This document shows, piece after piece, positions 46,704 through 57,500 of a DNA stretch of 64,000 nt; the first letter of the stretch is position 1, and each line of letters begins with the position of its first letter. The notes under the pieces are model-generated. The model saw nothing but the letters and a program-made list of their open reading frames with translations. It searched no databases and was not told where the DNA came from. Both the position numbers and the translations under genes were made by a program. Source of the DNA: Acinetobacter proteolyticus. Its GTDB lineage: Bacteria > Pseudomonadota > Gammaproteobacteria > Pseudomonadales > Moraxellaceae. The stretch spans positions 3,267,470-3,331,469 of the forward strand of contig NZ_KB849179.1 in assembly GCF_000367945.1 (NCBI RefSeq), written 5' to 3'.

Positions 46704-47828
46704 ATGACAACAAAATTAAAGCGTCTGTCCTTATGTATTTTATTAATTGGACTGAATGCCTGTTCGAGTAAAGACAAACCAGAAAGTGATCCTGCTGTAA
46801 ACGACCAAACCATTGAAACAATGTTAGAGTCTGAGCCTGTTGCTGAAATGCCAACCGTAATTGTTCCTAAAGATCAAATTAGTCCCGACCAAAATTTGCA
46901 AGAATTCGAGCTCTCGGATATTCAAGCACAATACCGAATCCGTTATCCGACAATGTGGGAGACGGAAAAGTTTAGACTCTCTGCATTCGTTGACAACTAT
47001 GAACTTATTCATCCTCAGCTACATTTGGGATCAGATCAGATTTTTGTGATTGGTAATCGGGAACATAGTTCTAGAGATAATGATTTGTACATTGATCTGA
47101 CCAGTGACGAATATTTTAAATATAGCAATAACTTGGCGATCAATTATATCCGCTACTTAAAAGCACCAAAGATTGAATCGAAGCAGGAATTTGAAAAAAG
47201 CCAAGCCTATGAGGAACGGGTGAAACAGGCAAATCAAAATGCTGAAACGACGGCGGTCGATTATGATCTGAAGTTATTAGAACAGGCTTTAAACCGTAGT
47301 GTGGGTGATATTTATTTTGCAGTTTCAGATGCTTCTTATGAATATGACGCAGATCAGGAACAGATGCATATTCATCTAGCAGTTGACGTTATGGAGTCGG
47401 ATCTAGTCATCAAGGTCCAACCTGATTTAGCCAAACAAATTGCGGCAAACTTTAACCAGCTTAGATTAGGTTTTGTCTTTAATTTTAAAAATAATCAACT
47501 CAATCTTGATGGCATTTTTTTCTACTTTAAAAAGGTAGGGAATCCAGATCGGCATAGCAGTAATGTTGAAGAGGTGATGTATGTGTCACCTGTATTTAAA
47601 CCGATTAGTTTTAAACAAAAATCGGCAATTGAGTTGAAACGACAGTTTGTTACTGATACGCATGAACAATTGAAAACAATGCCCTTTAAGGATGTCTCTC
47701 ATTCTCCTGTGTGGCAATTTAAATTTGGTCTAGAGCAATATCAGTCTCCAGAAAGCTTAATGCAGAAATATCCCAAAAAAGAAATTCCCAAAGAACCTGA
47801 AGAGTTCAAGTATTTAGGTGAAGGATGA
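46704..47828 (+). CDS. Hypothetical lipoprotein of the island
   Basis: The 374-residue protein has a lipoprotein signal with lipobox LNAC (C20), followed by an acidic linker. The rest is soluble and of no recognised fold, with DVMESDLVIKVQPDLAKQI near the middle. It is expected on the periplasmic face of a membrane. A second lipoprotein gene follows 148 bp later. Function unknown. Confidence 0.7.
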   Translation: MTTKLKRLSLCILLIGLNACSSKDKPESDPAVNDQTIETMLESEPVAEMPTVIVPKDQISPDQNLQEFELSDIQAQYRIRYPTMWETEKFRLSAFVDNYELIHPQLHLGSDQIFVIGNREHSSRDNDLYIDLTSDEYFKYSNNLAINYIRYLKAPKIESKQEFEKSQAYEERVKQANQNAETTAVDYDLKLLEQALNRSVGDIYFAVSDASYEYDADQEQMHIHLAVDVMESDLVIKVQPDLAKQIAANFNQLRLGFVFNFKNNQLNLDGIFFYFKKVGNPDRHSSNVEEVMYVSPVFKPISFKQKSAIELKRQFVTDTHEQLKTMPFKDVSHSPVWQFKFGLEQYQSPESLMQKYPKKEIPKEPEEFKYLGEG

Positions 47829-47976
47829 ATATGACCAAACATGTGTTTCTATATTTTTAAAAATAAAGAAATTTCAAATACATATTACCTAGATGTAAGA
47901 GGTGTTCTCTGCTGAACACGGCAGAGAAAAATAACCTATCAACTCAACATCTGAATACAAAATTTAGGATTAATGA

Positions 47977-48351
47977 ATGATGAACAACTTAATTAAAACA
48001 GTGGGATGGACTGCATTAATATCATTGTCGGTATTAGCTCTACAAGGATGTGGCGCGGGGCTTGAGCCTGATGCATTCTCAGTGGAATTAAATGAAATGG
48101 GAGGTATAGCTTACCATCCACCTGCAATCATCACGATTCGCTCGAATTCACCTAACCAAATAGATGTCACCAATGTCACTGTGAACAATGGGCAGTGCCA
48201 ATATATTGGACATGACCGAAGATTCAATTTCCCACTGCATTTTCAAATGGGCCAAGTGTCTAGACTCAGACTGCAAGGTTGTAGCTTTGCAAATGTGGTA
48301 CAGGTTGATATAGAAACCACACAGGGAACTGCAAGTTATAGCTTTAATTAA
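47977..48351 (+). CDS. Small hypothetical lipoprotein
   Basis: The 124-residue protein has a signal with lipobox LQGC (C25). The mature part is beta-rich, with two cysteines (NGQCQY, LQGCSF) that could form a disulfide. It is followed by a terminator. Function unknown; it is shared context with the DUF932 gene. Confidence 0.68.
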   Translation: MMNNLIKTVGWTALISLSVLALQGCGAGLEPDAFSVELNEMGGIAYHPPAIITIRSNSPNQIDVTNVTVNNGQCQYIGHDRRFNFPLHFQMGQVSRLRLQGCSFANVVQVDIETTQGTASYSFN

Positions 48352-48403
48352 AACGATCTCTTAAAAAACTAGATCTAACTTAAATATACTCAACTAAATC
48401 AAA

Positions 48404-48435
48404 AAGCCATGCCCCTCAAAGGGCATGGCTTTTTT
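48404..48435 (+). terminator. Rho-independent terminator after the lipoprotein genes
   Basis: AAGCCATGCCC / GGGCATGGCTT closes on CTCAAA and is followed by a T-run. It also rules out an ATG at 48425 as the start of the next gene, because that ATG lies in the hairpin. Confidence 0.85.
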
Positions 48436-48448
48436 ATATCTCAAATTT

Positions 48449-48871
48449 ATGGTGCTTACGATGATCAGAATCAATTGTCCAATGTGTGGCAGTGATGAAA
48501 CCGAAATAATTCCTCAACCTCTTCCTAATACAGCAACTTCCCAGCAGAAATCATTTAGCAAACCACCGATGCAGAACCTGATGCAGCATGTCGTTAACTA
48601 TGCCGTGATGGGAGCTTCAAGCGCACGAATGATCAAAGGACAACGTCCTATTGTTTATGTCATTGGCAGCTTGATTGGCGGTGTAATCGGCTGTGCAGTT
48701 TGTTTTCTCAATCATGTTCATGAACATGCACCCGAACCCATGCTGAAACAAAGCCAAAAACCAGAAACGCTCTATCAATGTTTGGAATGTAATCATCATT
48801 TTGCACTGGCATTTGAACAAGGCGAATACAACAGCTCACAACATCCATATTTTTATCATTCAAACCGATAA
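48449..48871 (+). CDS. Zinc-ribbon protein with a membrane segment
   Basis: The start at 48449 (or ATG 48461) gives 128-140 residues. An N-terminal CPMCGSDE pairs with a C-terminal CLECNHHF to form a split zinc ribbon. Between them is a hydrophobic, Gly-rich segment (VYVIGSLIGGVIGCAVCFL) that may cross the membrane. The stop lies 10 bp before the DUF932 start, so the two are co-translated. No function is known. Confidence 0.65.
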   Translation: MVLTMIRINCPMCGSDETEIIPQPLPNTATSQQKSFSKPPMQNLMQHVVNYAVMGASSARMIKGQRPIVYVIGSLIGGVIGCAVCFLNHVHEHAPEPMLKQSQKPETLYQCLECNHHFALAFEQGEYNSSQHPYFYHSNR

Positions 48872-48881
48872 GGAAAACATC

Positions 48882-49931
48882 ATGGCACATCAACTTGAAC
48901 AAATGGCATATGTCGGTCAAACCCCTTGGCATGGCTTAGGCAATCAATTAAGTCAAAACCAACCCATCGAAGTATGGGCACAACAGGCAGGTATGGACTG
49001 GCGAATAGAATCCTCCAATGTCAGCTATATGGCGCAAAACCATCGAGGGCAAAGCATCATCATGCCTTTTGAAGAACAGCGCGTGCTGTATCGATCAGAT
49101 ACCCATGCGCCGTTATCCGTGGTGAGCCAACGTTTTCAGGAGGTACAACCCCAAGAGATTTTAGAGTTCTATCGAGATCTCACTGAACAATCTGGTTTCG
49201 AACTAGAAACAGCAGGAGTACTCAAAGGCGGCAAGAAATTCTGGGCATTGGCTAAAACAGGACAGACCTCAGCACTCAGGGGTAAGGATATCAGCAACGG
49301 CTACATTTTATTGGCAACTGCCTGCGATGGAACATTGGCAACTACCGCCCAATTCACCAGTATCCGTGTGGTATGTAATAACACCTTGGCAATCGCTTTA
49401 TGTGGTCAGCAAGGCAGTGCAGGCGTCGTCAAAGTTCCGCACAGCACTCGATTCGATGCAGAAAAAGTCAAACAGCGACTGGGTATCTCAGTTCGTGCAT
49501 GGGATGAACACATGTATGAAATGAAACAACTGAGTCAGCGTAAAGTGACTCAACAAGAAGCGGCCGCCTACTTTGATGCAGTATTTAACAATACCAATCT
49601 CAGTGTGGCAGAACAGGATGAAAGCATTGTTCAGTTTTATCGAAATGCAGCGATGCCCAAGCAAATTCAGTCATCCAGATCAGACAATAAAACTGAACCG
49701 AATGGACGAGCCATGTCTAAAGTGATGACCATGTTTAACGGACATGGTCGAGGGGCAGAACTCAGCTCGGCTAAAGATACAGCCTATGGTTTGCTTTGCT
49801 CAATCACGGAATTCATTGACCATGAACGCCGAGCCATGAGTACGGATCATCGCTTGGATTCTGCTTGGTTTGGAGCAGGTGCAGCGATTAAACAACGTGG
49901 TTTAGAACAAGCCCTTAGAATGATTGCTTAA
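48882..49931 (+). CDS. DUF932 (phage/plasmid-like) protein
   Basis: The 349-residue protein starts MAHQLEQMAYVGQTPWHGLG, the typical DUF932 opening, with ILLATACDGTLATTAQFTSIRVVCNNTL in the middle and WFGAGAAIKQRG near the end. DUF932 proteins are common on plasmids and integrated elements; the role is unknown. A GATAAGGA site precedes the chosen ATG; a frame extending upstream overlaps the zinc-ribbon gene and is unlikely. It implies plasmid ancestry for this part of the island. Confidence 0.88.
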   Translation: MAHQLEQMAYVGQTPWHGLGNQLSQNQPIEVWAQQAGMDWRIESSNVSYMAQNHRGQSIIMPFEEQRVLYRSDTHAPLSVVSQRFQEVQPQEILEFYRDLTEQSGFELETAGVLKGGKKFWALAKTGQTSALRGKDISNGYILLATACDGTLATTAQFTSIRVVCNNTLAIALCGQQGSAGVVKVPHSTRFDAEKVKQRLGISVRAWDEHMYEMKQLSQRKVTQQEAAAYFDAVFNNTNLSVAEQDESIVQFYRNAAMPKQIQSSRSDNKTEPNGRAMSKVMTMFNGHGRGAELSSAKDTAYGLLCSITEFIDHERRAMSTDHRLDSAWFGAGAAIKQRGLEQALRMIA

Positions 49932-49995
49932 ATTCAGTTTCAGTTAAGCCATCTCCATTAGCCTAAGCATACTGTACAACCATAGCAACACCTAT

Positions 49996-50024
49996 AGCCA
50001 CATCTTCTAGATGTGGCTTTTTTT
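49996..50024 (+). terminator. Rho-independent terminator after the DUF932 gene
   Basis: AGCCACATC / GATGTGGCT is followed by a run of T residues. Confidence 0.85.
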
Positions 50025-50114
50025 ATGCCGACTCATGACTTAACCAATGTTCAGGATATTTAGAAAGGATTGCAGCAGTAGGTGCAGGCTTTGAATTAAC
50101 TAGGAGAAAACATC

Positions 50115-50348
50115 ATGGATGTACTCAGATCTCAATCATTTCAGATGAATCAAATTATTACTGTTAAGGACGTTGTAAAGTTCACAAGCATTAGTCGGTC
50201 AAGAATCTACGAACTGATAAATAAAGAGTCAAAATATTATGATCCAACCTTTCCAAAACCGATTCGGTTGAGCGAATCACGTATTGGTTGGTCAGCTTTG
50301 GAAATACATCAGTGGATTGAAACTAAGTTAATAAGTAGAGAATACTAA
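50115..50348 (+). CDS. AlpA-family transcriptional regulator 2
   Basis: The 77-residue protein has ITVKDVVKFTSISRSRIYELI, YDPTFPKPIRLSES and IGWSALEIHQWIETKL, a second AlpA-type winged helix. It diverges in sequence from the one at 44279-44518. A GGAGAAA site precedes the ATG. Two AlpA genes in one island suggest that it was built from two elements. It is convergent with hsdM. Confidence 0.85.
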   Translation: MDVLRSQSFQMNQIITVKDVVKFTSISRSRIYELINKESKYYDPTFPKPIRLSESRIGWSALEIHQWIETKLISREY

Positions 50349-50492
50349 AAGTAGTTTTCTTAAAACTAATTCTAAGCCAGTTATTGTAAATGATATTTGT
50401 TTTTCATTTATCTCTACTTTTAGAAAAGATAGTGCACATGAGCGATTGCCCATGTGCACTATTAAACTTTGAGTTGATTAAATTCTATTCTT

Positions 50493-52118
50493 TTAAGGTA
50501 ATTCTGATAATCCTAGCTCCCTTAAAAATGCATTATGTTCATCTTTAGATTTTTTGATTTGCTCGACGAGCAATTGTAATTGTTCATTTGTTGCCTTTAG
50601 ATCAATTTGCTCTTCTGGTTCGGAAGTACTTATATATCTAGAAATATTCAGGTTGTAATCATTGTTTTTGATATCATCTAAACTCACTCGTTTAGAATAG
50701 CGTTCTTCTTCTTGGCGGTATTGATAAGAATGTACAATTTTCTCAATATCTTTATCACGCAAGCGATTTTGTTTTTTACTTGGTTCAAAATAATCCGCAG
50801 CATTGATGAATAAAACATCATCAAATTTTTTACAACGTTTTAAGACTAGAATACATACAGGAATACCCGTAGAAAAAAATAGATTGGCTGGTAGTCCAAT
50901 TACAGTATCAATATGTCCATCATCGAGCAATTTCTGCCTAATTTGCTTTTCGGCACCACCACGAAATAATACACCATGTGGCAAGATGATTGCCATTACG
51001 CCATCTTCTGCTAAAAAGTGAAATCCATGGAGTAAAAATGCGAAATCAGCAGCAGATTTTGGAGCTAGGCCATAATCTTTAAAACGAAAGTCTTTCGCAA
51101 GAGCTTCAGTTGTATCCCACTTTAAGCTGAATGGTGGATTTGCCACAATCGCATTAAAAGTAATTTTTTTAGAAGGGTTAAGCTCACTCAAAATATCCCA
51201 GTCATTGGTTAAAGTATCACCATGGAAAATTTCAAATTCAGTATCTTTTACACCATGTAATAGCATGTTCATACGCGCTAAGTTATAAGTTGTAATATTT
51301 TTTTCTTGGCCATAAATTTTACCGATTTTGCCATCATGCTCTTTTGCATGTTGACGGACATTAAGCAATAAAGATCCTGAACCACATGTGAAGTCCATAA
51401 TTCGCTCTAAGGTCTGTTTATAGCCTGTACTTGGGTCTTGGCTATCTAATGTCACTATACGAGACAAAATCGTTGAAATAGGCTGTGGCGTATAAAATTC
51501 ACCAGCTTTTTTCCCTGAACCTGATGCGAATTGTGCAATGAGGTATTCATAAGCATCGCCTAAAGTGTCATTATTAGTCGAAAATCCAACAAGCTTTTCT
51601 TCAATACTACTAATAATTGAACACAGTTTATTATTTCTAATTTTGTTATCTTTACCTAATTTCTCAGAGTTAAGGTTAATTTCAGAAAATAGACCATTGA
51701 AACTACGAGCGAAAGAATGTTCTTCTATATACTTAAAGCCTGCATTTAACGTTTTAAGTAGATCTTCATGCTGTGTACGAGCAAGCTCAGCGATGTTACT
51801 CCAAAGATATTCTGGCTTAATTACATAGTGAATTAGACTTCTCATACTGTCTTCGAAGTCTGTTACGTCTGTAGGATTATTAGCGTACCAAACACTTAAA
51901 GATGTTTGCTTAATTGTACCATTATCATTTTTGATAGGTTTTGGATAGTCTGAACCAAGCTCTTTGGCTACTGCTCCTTCATAATTGGAAGACAAATAGC
52001 GTAAAAATAGGAAAGATAACATGTAATCCCGAAAATCATCGGCATTCATTGAGCCACGCAGTTGGTTCGCAATATCCCAAAGTAAGGCACCAAGTTTTTG
52101 CTGTTCCTGTTCGGTCAT
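50493..52118 (-). CDS. hsdM: Type I restriction-modification DNA methyltransferase subunit
   Basis: The 541-residue adenine methyltransferase has an N-terminal HsdM helical domain (LGALLWDIANQLRGSMNADD), the SAM motif DFTCGSGSLL (242-251), and the catalytic NPPF (327-330). With HsdS it methylates the host recognition site. It is the last gene of the operon hsdR-hsdS-X-hsdM, and its ATG overlaps the stop of X (ATGA), so all four are translationally coupled. Confidence 0.95.
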   Translation of the reverse strand: MTEQEQQKLGALLWDIANQLRGSMNADDFRDYMLSFLFLRYLSSNYEGAVAKELGSDYPKPIKNDNGTIKQTSLSVWYANNPTDVTDFEDSMRSLIHYVIKPEYLWSNIAELARTQHEDLLKTLNAGFKYIEEHSFARSFNGLFSEINLNSEKLGKDNKIRNNKLCSIISSIEEKLVGFSTNNDTLGDAYEYLIAQFASGSGKKAGEFYTPQPISTILSRIVTLDSQDPSTGYKQTLERIMDFTCGSGSLLLNVRQHAKEHDGKIGKIYGQEKNITTYNLARMNMLLHGVKDTEFEIFHGDTLTNDWDILSELNPSKKITFNAIVANPPFSLKWDTTEALAKDFRFKDYGLAPKSAADFAFLLHGFHFLAEDGVMAIILPHGVLFRGGAEKQIRQKLLDDGHIDTVIGLPANLFFSTGIPVCILVLKRCKKFDDVLFINAADYFEPSKKQNRLRDKDIEKIVHSYQYRQEEERYSKRVSLDDIKNNDYNLNISRYISTSEPEEQIDLKATNEQLQLLVEQIKKSKDEHNAFLRELGLSELP

Positions 52119-53314
52119 GATTGAGTTTCCTGTGGCATATCTATTTGAGGAGATGTAGAGGCTGTTGGTTGAGCAACTTCACCAATATTAGGTAATTGAA
52201 ATGGATAGCGTTCTAAAAATGCATTGAGAATATCTTTAAACAATTTTTGATTATCGGGAAGCATTTTCCGTGGATCATAAATTGAGTATTGACCATGGCT
52301 CATTAAATTTAATGCTCTAGAAAAAAGAGCCGCGTTATCAATATTTTTGATACAAAATGAAAAATCTTCAGCGCCAAAAAAAGAAGCTGTTTTTTCCATA
52401 ACGCTGCGCAAAATATTAAAATGATAAGTATAGAGTCTAGACGGGTTAGAATTTGCAGCATCATGTAGTTCTTTAAGCATAGCAACATGATAGAAAAAGG
52501 GTGTATCACTTGTAGTTTGTAATTGATACTCATTGGTATGCTTGTTCTTGTATAAAAAATAGCATTTATGATTGTGTTTTTTTAACTCATTGTTCATGAT
52601 ATTAAAAAATAAACCGTGGTGTGTAGAAATGACTACTTTTACTGCCTCTTTCGCCATACAAATTAACTTAGCTAAATCACTTGATAACGCAATTACATTA
52701 TTATCATCTAATGATGAAATAGGATCATCAATATAAATATATTTTACCCAATCGTAAGCTTCTTGTTTATCAATCGCTAATTCACTGATTGCTAAGAATG
52801 TACACCAAATAAATAAATTTTCTTCACCTCTAGATACTTTGATATTGTCTATTATTTTTGTGGTAAATTTATCTTGACCTTTAAGTTTAAAGGTCTCTTG
52901 ACGAGAAAATGAAACCGTCCATGATTCATAATCTATTCGGAAATCAAAATCTGCATATTTTTCAAGATGATTAAATATTTTTTCTTCAAGTGCAAGCTCT
53001 TTAAAACCTAAAAAAAATCTAGAATCTTTGTTTAAATACAATTTACGATTTTTATCACCAACTAAGTCATTATCCCAACGGAATAAGTCTTCCGTAAAAG
53101 CATTAAAATATAAGGTGTCACGATTATTGATGGTCTTATTCTTTTTAGTACCTTTTTTTCCTTTTTCTTTAAACTCCATTGATAAACGAGTTTTTCCTGT
53201 TCCATTGTAGGCATAAACTAAAACGAAATCTTTACCATCATTGAGATCACCTCTTAGACGTTCAACAACTCTATTTAAGCTTTTATATGGGTAAATTTTC
53301 CTATTACCAGCCAT
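52115..53314 (-). CDS. PrrC-like anticodon nuclease candidate inside the type I RM operon
   Basis: The protein of 399 residues is about as long as E. coli PrrC (396). It has an ABC-ATPase core: Walker A YNGTGKT (36-42), signature VSRGEEN (160-166), Walker B YIYIDDP with D-loop SSLD (200-203), and H-loop STHH (230-233). The C-terminal part has R303-xxx-E307 and H340 in LMSHGQYS, the same order and almost the same spacing as the PrrC tRNA-cleaving triad R320/E324/H356. In PrrC the nuclease is held silent by the type I complex and released when a phage blocks restriction. ATG 53314 directly follows the hsdS stop; a TTG at 53329 would overlap it. The tRNA target is unknown. A generic AAA_13 ATPase without nuclease activity is the alternative. 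Confidence 0.72.
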   Translation of the reverse strand: MAGNRKIYPYKSLNRVVERLRGDLNDGKDFVLVYAYNGTGKTRLSMEFKEKGKKGTKKNKTINNRDTLYFNAFTEDLFRWDNDLVGDKNRKLYLNKDSRFFLGFKELALEEKIFNHLEKYADFDFRIDYESWTVSFSRQETFKLKGQDKFTTKIIDNIKVSRGEENLFIWCTFLAISELAIDKQEAYDWVKYIYIDDPISSLDDNNVIALSSDLAKLICMAKEAVKVVISTHHGLFFNIMNNELKKHNHKCYFLYKNKHTNEYQLQTTSDTPFFYHVAMLKELHDAANSNPSRLYTYHFNILRSVMEKTASFFGAEDFSFCIKNIDNAALFSRALNLMSHGQYSIYDPRKMLPDNQKLFKDILNAFLERYPFQLPNIGEVAQPTASTSPQIDMPQETQS

Positions 53315-53315
53315 T

Positions 53316-54593
53316 TTATATTTCCTCAATTACTGGAAATAATTGTTGCAGTAAGCCTTTTTTATGTCTTCTAAGCTGTTCAATATAATTTGTTTGATTC
53401 TTAATTAAGCTATCTAGTGAAATTAGACAGGAAGCAATTTTTTCTTGTTCTAATGGAGATGGTTGCATTACATTGATACATAAAAACTTATCTATGGAAA
53501 TATTATAACGACCAGCTCTTGCTCCTTCATTTACAATTTGTTTGATTTCACTTTCGTGGCTCTTAGATTCAAAAAAATACTCCCAGAAAGAAGGGCTTTG
53601 ATTTTTTTCAAAGCGGAAGCATTTATAAATTGGTGAAACAATTCCATTGTCATGAAGGGAAAGTCTTTTAATTGTTCCGTAAGTAGAGTTTTTGGTAATT
53701 CTATCGTTGTATACAAAGTCATTTTTCTGTAAAACAATATATCTATTAGTGTTATCACCAGCTACTTTTTTTAGGAAATAATCCGATTGAGAAATTAAAC
53801 CATACTCATTGGAAAGAGACAAAACTTGAATAGCATCTTTAGCTGTATTTTTTTTCTTAACTGGTTTGGCAATTGTAGATAGCACTAAGTTTTTCCAATC
53901 ATCCTTGAATTTATCAAACCTTAGTTTTGGCAAATTTTCTCCATTCTGTGGGAATAGTTGTTGTAATAAGCCTTTTTTATTTTGTTTAAATGCTATTAGT
54001 CTTGTCTCCTCATTTTCTATTAATTTATCGAGTGATGATAGGCAATCTATAACTTTTTTCTGTTCAGCTGGTGATGGTATTGCTAATTCTAATTTTTTTA
54101 ATTGATCTGAATAAAGATGTACAACAGCATTACCCTGAGCAATTTTAGAAATTTTAGATTTTAAAGAGCCATTTAAATAGTAACTTATAAATATACCATT
54201 ATGCTTACTGCGAATAATATTTAAGTCACCACCTAGCGCAATGTTATCAAGCATTACACAAGACGCTTTTGCGATATCTATATGGGTTTCTCCTGATGAA
54301 GGAATAATGACATCATTGACTTTACTGTAAATGAGATTATTAATTGGGATATTAGTTCTAGATAAAACTTTATCGATTACTTCATTGTAAGTTGTGTAAA
54401 GTTCGCCATATCTAATACAAGGAGTGATACCGTTCTCATCAATATCTGCCTTTGAAATCCCTTTACCTTTTAGGAAGTTCGCTATATTACCTAGTTTCTT
54501 TAATTTCCACCCGGCCTCTGCTTGAAACTCAGTGAAGCGTAATTGGGGTAAATAAGATTTTTCATAAGAATCTACAAGTTGTTTATCTAACAT
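53316..54593 (-). CDS. hsdS: Type I restriction-modification specificity subunit
   Basis: The ~425-residue protein has two target-recognition domains separated and followed by conserved helical repeats (LEQEKIASCLISLDSLI; AEQKKVIDCLSSLDKLI, each ending ...KKGLLQQLFP). These set the bipartite DNA site. The ATG at 54593, preceded by GGGTGGG, is preferred to an ATG 30 bp earlier; both overlap the hsdR end. It is coupled to hsdR upstream and to the PrrC-like gene downstream. Confidence 0.92.
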   Translation of the reverse strand: MLDKQLVDSYEKSYLPQLRFTEFQAEAGWKLKKLGNIANFLKGKGISKADIDENGITPCIRYGELYTTYNEVIDKVLSRTNIPINNLIYSKVNDVIIPSSGETHIDIAKASCVMLDNIALGGDLNIIRSKHNGIFISYYLNGSLKSKISKIAQGNAVVHLYSDQLKKLELAIPSPAEQKKVIDCLSSLDKLIENEETRLIAFKQNKKGLLQQLFPQNGENLPKLRFDKFKDDWKNLVLSTIAKPVKKKNTAKDAIQVLSLSNEYGLISQSDYFLKKVAGDNTNRYIVLQKNDFVYNDRITKNSTYGTIKRLSLHDNGIVSPIYKCFRFEKNQSPSFWEYFFESKSHESEIKQIVNEGARAGRYNISIDKFLCINVMQPSPLEQEKIASCLISLDSLIKNQTNYIEQLRRHKKGLLQQLFPVIEEI

Positions 54594-57500
54594 GTGCATC
54601 CCACCCTGAAATTTCACGCCCATTAGTACGTTTTTGCATCGGTTCGGTTAAATCCTGTATTAAAGCTTTACGTGTTTTACTGCGTTCTTTCCAACCTAAG
54701 TCTAGCGGAGCGAGTAATTCATGCAATAAATCATTGTCAACAATCATGCGAGCAAGTGTAGCATCTACAAACAGTTTTAATGCCTCAATCTCTAAGCCAT
54801 ACTTTTCAGCAATCTTATCAATTTCATCATCAATTTTTTCACGTTTGAATTGTTCATAACCCTGTTTTATATCAGTTTCGTTTAAACCTCTACCTATTTT
54901 CAAACTATAAACATAGGCGGCAATGTCATCAGCGTCATTAACAAACTTAGCATCACTTCTAATTAGATTAATAAGTTCTTCACGGGTCATATTTTGCTGT
55001 TCAGGTGTTGCCTGACTGTAATCACTGATGAGTTTCATGATGTAGTCATAATCAATCATTGCAGAGTTGAACAAGACAAATTCAAAATCGACTTGTTGAA
55101 TTTCATCATTTTGCTGATTATCGGGCTTTTCTTGTTTTGCTTTAAAGCGCTTAGCAGTCTCCAGGTAAATAGATTGAAAACTACGTAGTTCGTCTTTAGA
55201 TATAATTGCAGAAATAGATTTTAACTGTTTCTCGCTTAAATCAGTATATTGGCTCAATTGGGTTTGTAAGCGCTGAATTTCTTTAAATTTATTTATAAAT
55301 TCAACTTTTGCTGTATCTCCCTGAAGATTGATAACTTCCTCTGGAAGAGACTCTAAGCCTTTAGATTGCATAAAACTATCTAATTGCTGTTTAGCTACAG
55401 CTAATTTTGCAATAACTTGTGCAGCAGATTCAACAAGCCAAATTTCTTTGGCATCACTCTCATCCTCTAAGTCTGAAAATAACTTTACCGACTCCTCAAC
55501 GGCGGATTCTAAGCCACGGAAATCAATAATAGTTCCATAAGGTTTTGAATCATTTAATACCCGATTAGTACGAGAGAAAGCTTGAATCAGACCGTGATAT
55601 TTTAGATTTTTATCAACATAAAGAGTGTTTAAATATTTGGAATCGAAGCCAGTTAAAAGCATATCGACTACAATAGTTATGTCGATTTTTTGGGATTGGG
55701 GAGTTTTATCACTGTTTTGATACTTCTGATCTTTGATCCGTTGTTGGACATCCTGATAGTAATTATCAAATTGTGCCAAACTATGGTTTGCACCAAACTG
55801 AGCATTGTAATCACTGATGATGGCCGTTAATGCTTGCTTTTTCTCATTAGGTTTATCTTTATTATCCCATTGTTCATTCGGTAAATCCTCTGAAAGTTGT
55901 TTTACATCGGCATCACCATCAGCAGGTGGTGAAAATACACAGGCAATATTTAGTACAGAGTAGGTTGGATTGGTTTCTAGCCGCTCAGCTTGCTTTGCTT
56001 TAAATAAATGGTAGTAACTAATAGCATCATTAATTGAACTTGTAGCAAAAATCGCATTAAATTTGCGCTCATGAGTTGCATGATGATGTTTATTTAGAAT
56101 TGCATCAACAATTTTTGCTTGTGTAGTTGGATCACCAACACGAGCGGTGAAAGGCTTATCTTGATCTACTTGAGTTGCTCTAAAATATTCGATATTAAAC
56201 TTTAAAACATTGTCATCCGCAATTGCATGAGTAATAGTGTAGGCATGTAATCTGTGCTGAAAAATGTCTTTTGTTTCTGCATAACTTGCTTCTTTTCCAT
56301 CTATACGTTGGACAGTAGCATTTGCTTTAAAGATAGGTGTTCCAGTAAAGCCAAATAGTTGAGAGTTTGGGAAAAAGTTTTTGATTGCCTGATGGTTCTC
56401 GCCAAACTGTGATCGATGGCATTCATCAAAAATAATTGCAATTCGTTTATTTTGTAATGGCTTTAACTGTTCTTTAAAACTTAGATATTTTGAACGTGAT
56501 GAATTTTTAGTAGATTTCTGTTTATCATTTGATGGTGAGTCACTTAAAGCTAGTGCAAGTTTCTGAATGGTAGTAACAATAACTTTATCACTATGATTTG
56601 TGGAGAGTAAGCGGCGTACTAGAGTAGCCGTATTAGTATTTTCTTCGACACATCCATCTTGAAACTTATTAAACTCTTCACGGGTTTGGCGGTCTAAATC
56701 TTTACGATCGACCACAAATAAGCATTTTTCAATATCTGGGTTATCTTTTAGTAAAGTCGATGCTTTAAATGAGGTTAAGGTTTTACCACTACCTGTGGTA
56801 TGCCAAATATAACCATTTCCACGATTCTGTTTGATACTTTCAACAATCGCTTCAACTGCATAGATTTGGTAAGGTCTCATTATCAAAATTTTTTGTTCAG
56901 TTGTAATGAGAACCATGTAACGACTAATCATCTTCCCAAGTTTGCACTTGTTTAAAAATTTATCAGCAAATTCATGCAAGCCATTGACTTTACGATTATC
57001 TGGGTCTGCCCAATGGTAAATAGGTAAAAACTGTTCATCAGCACTGAAATTAAAGTGCTGAGATTGATTGTTACTGAAATACATTGTTTGGGATTGATTT
57101 GTAACAATAAATAATTGCATGAATGCAAATAAAGTATTGGTATAACCATTACCGACATCATTCTTATAATCAACAATTTGCTGCATAGCTCGACGTGGAG
57201 AAATATCGAGAGTTTTTAATTCAATCTGAATTAGAGGTAGACCATTTATTAAAATAATTACATCGTAACGATGATAACTATTATGGGTATTAAGACGAAA
57301 TTGTCGGATAACCTCAAACTCATTTTTGCACCAATCTTTGGTGTTAACTAAAGTATAGTAAAGTGGAGTACCATCTTCACGGTCGAAGACATGTTGTTCA
57401 CGTAAGCGCTGTGAACAAGCAAATACATCGGAACTGATATTTTCTTGTAATAAACGTTCGAACTCATCATCAGTAAGTTGGACTTGATTCAATTCATTAA

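Noticed and set aside
48425..48448. Early ATG for the zinc-ribbon protein
   Set aside because: It lies inside the terminator hairpin of the preceding lipoprotein gene.
48801..48881. Upstream extension of the DUF932 gene
   Set aside because: It overlaps the zinc-ribbon gene in another frame; the start at 48882 has a good ribosome site and gives the typical N-terminus.
52115..53314. PrrC-like gene as a plain RecF/SMC-type ATPase
   Set aside because: There is no long coiled coil, the length equals PrrC, and the C-terminal R-xxx-E...H pattern matches the nuclease spacing; still not excluded by experiment.
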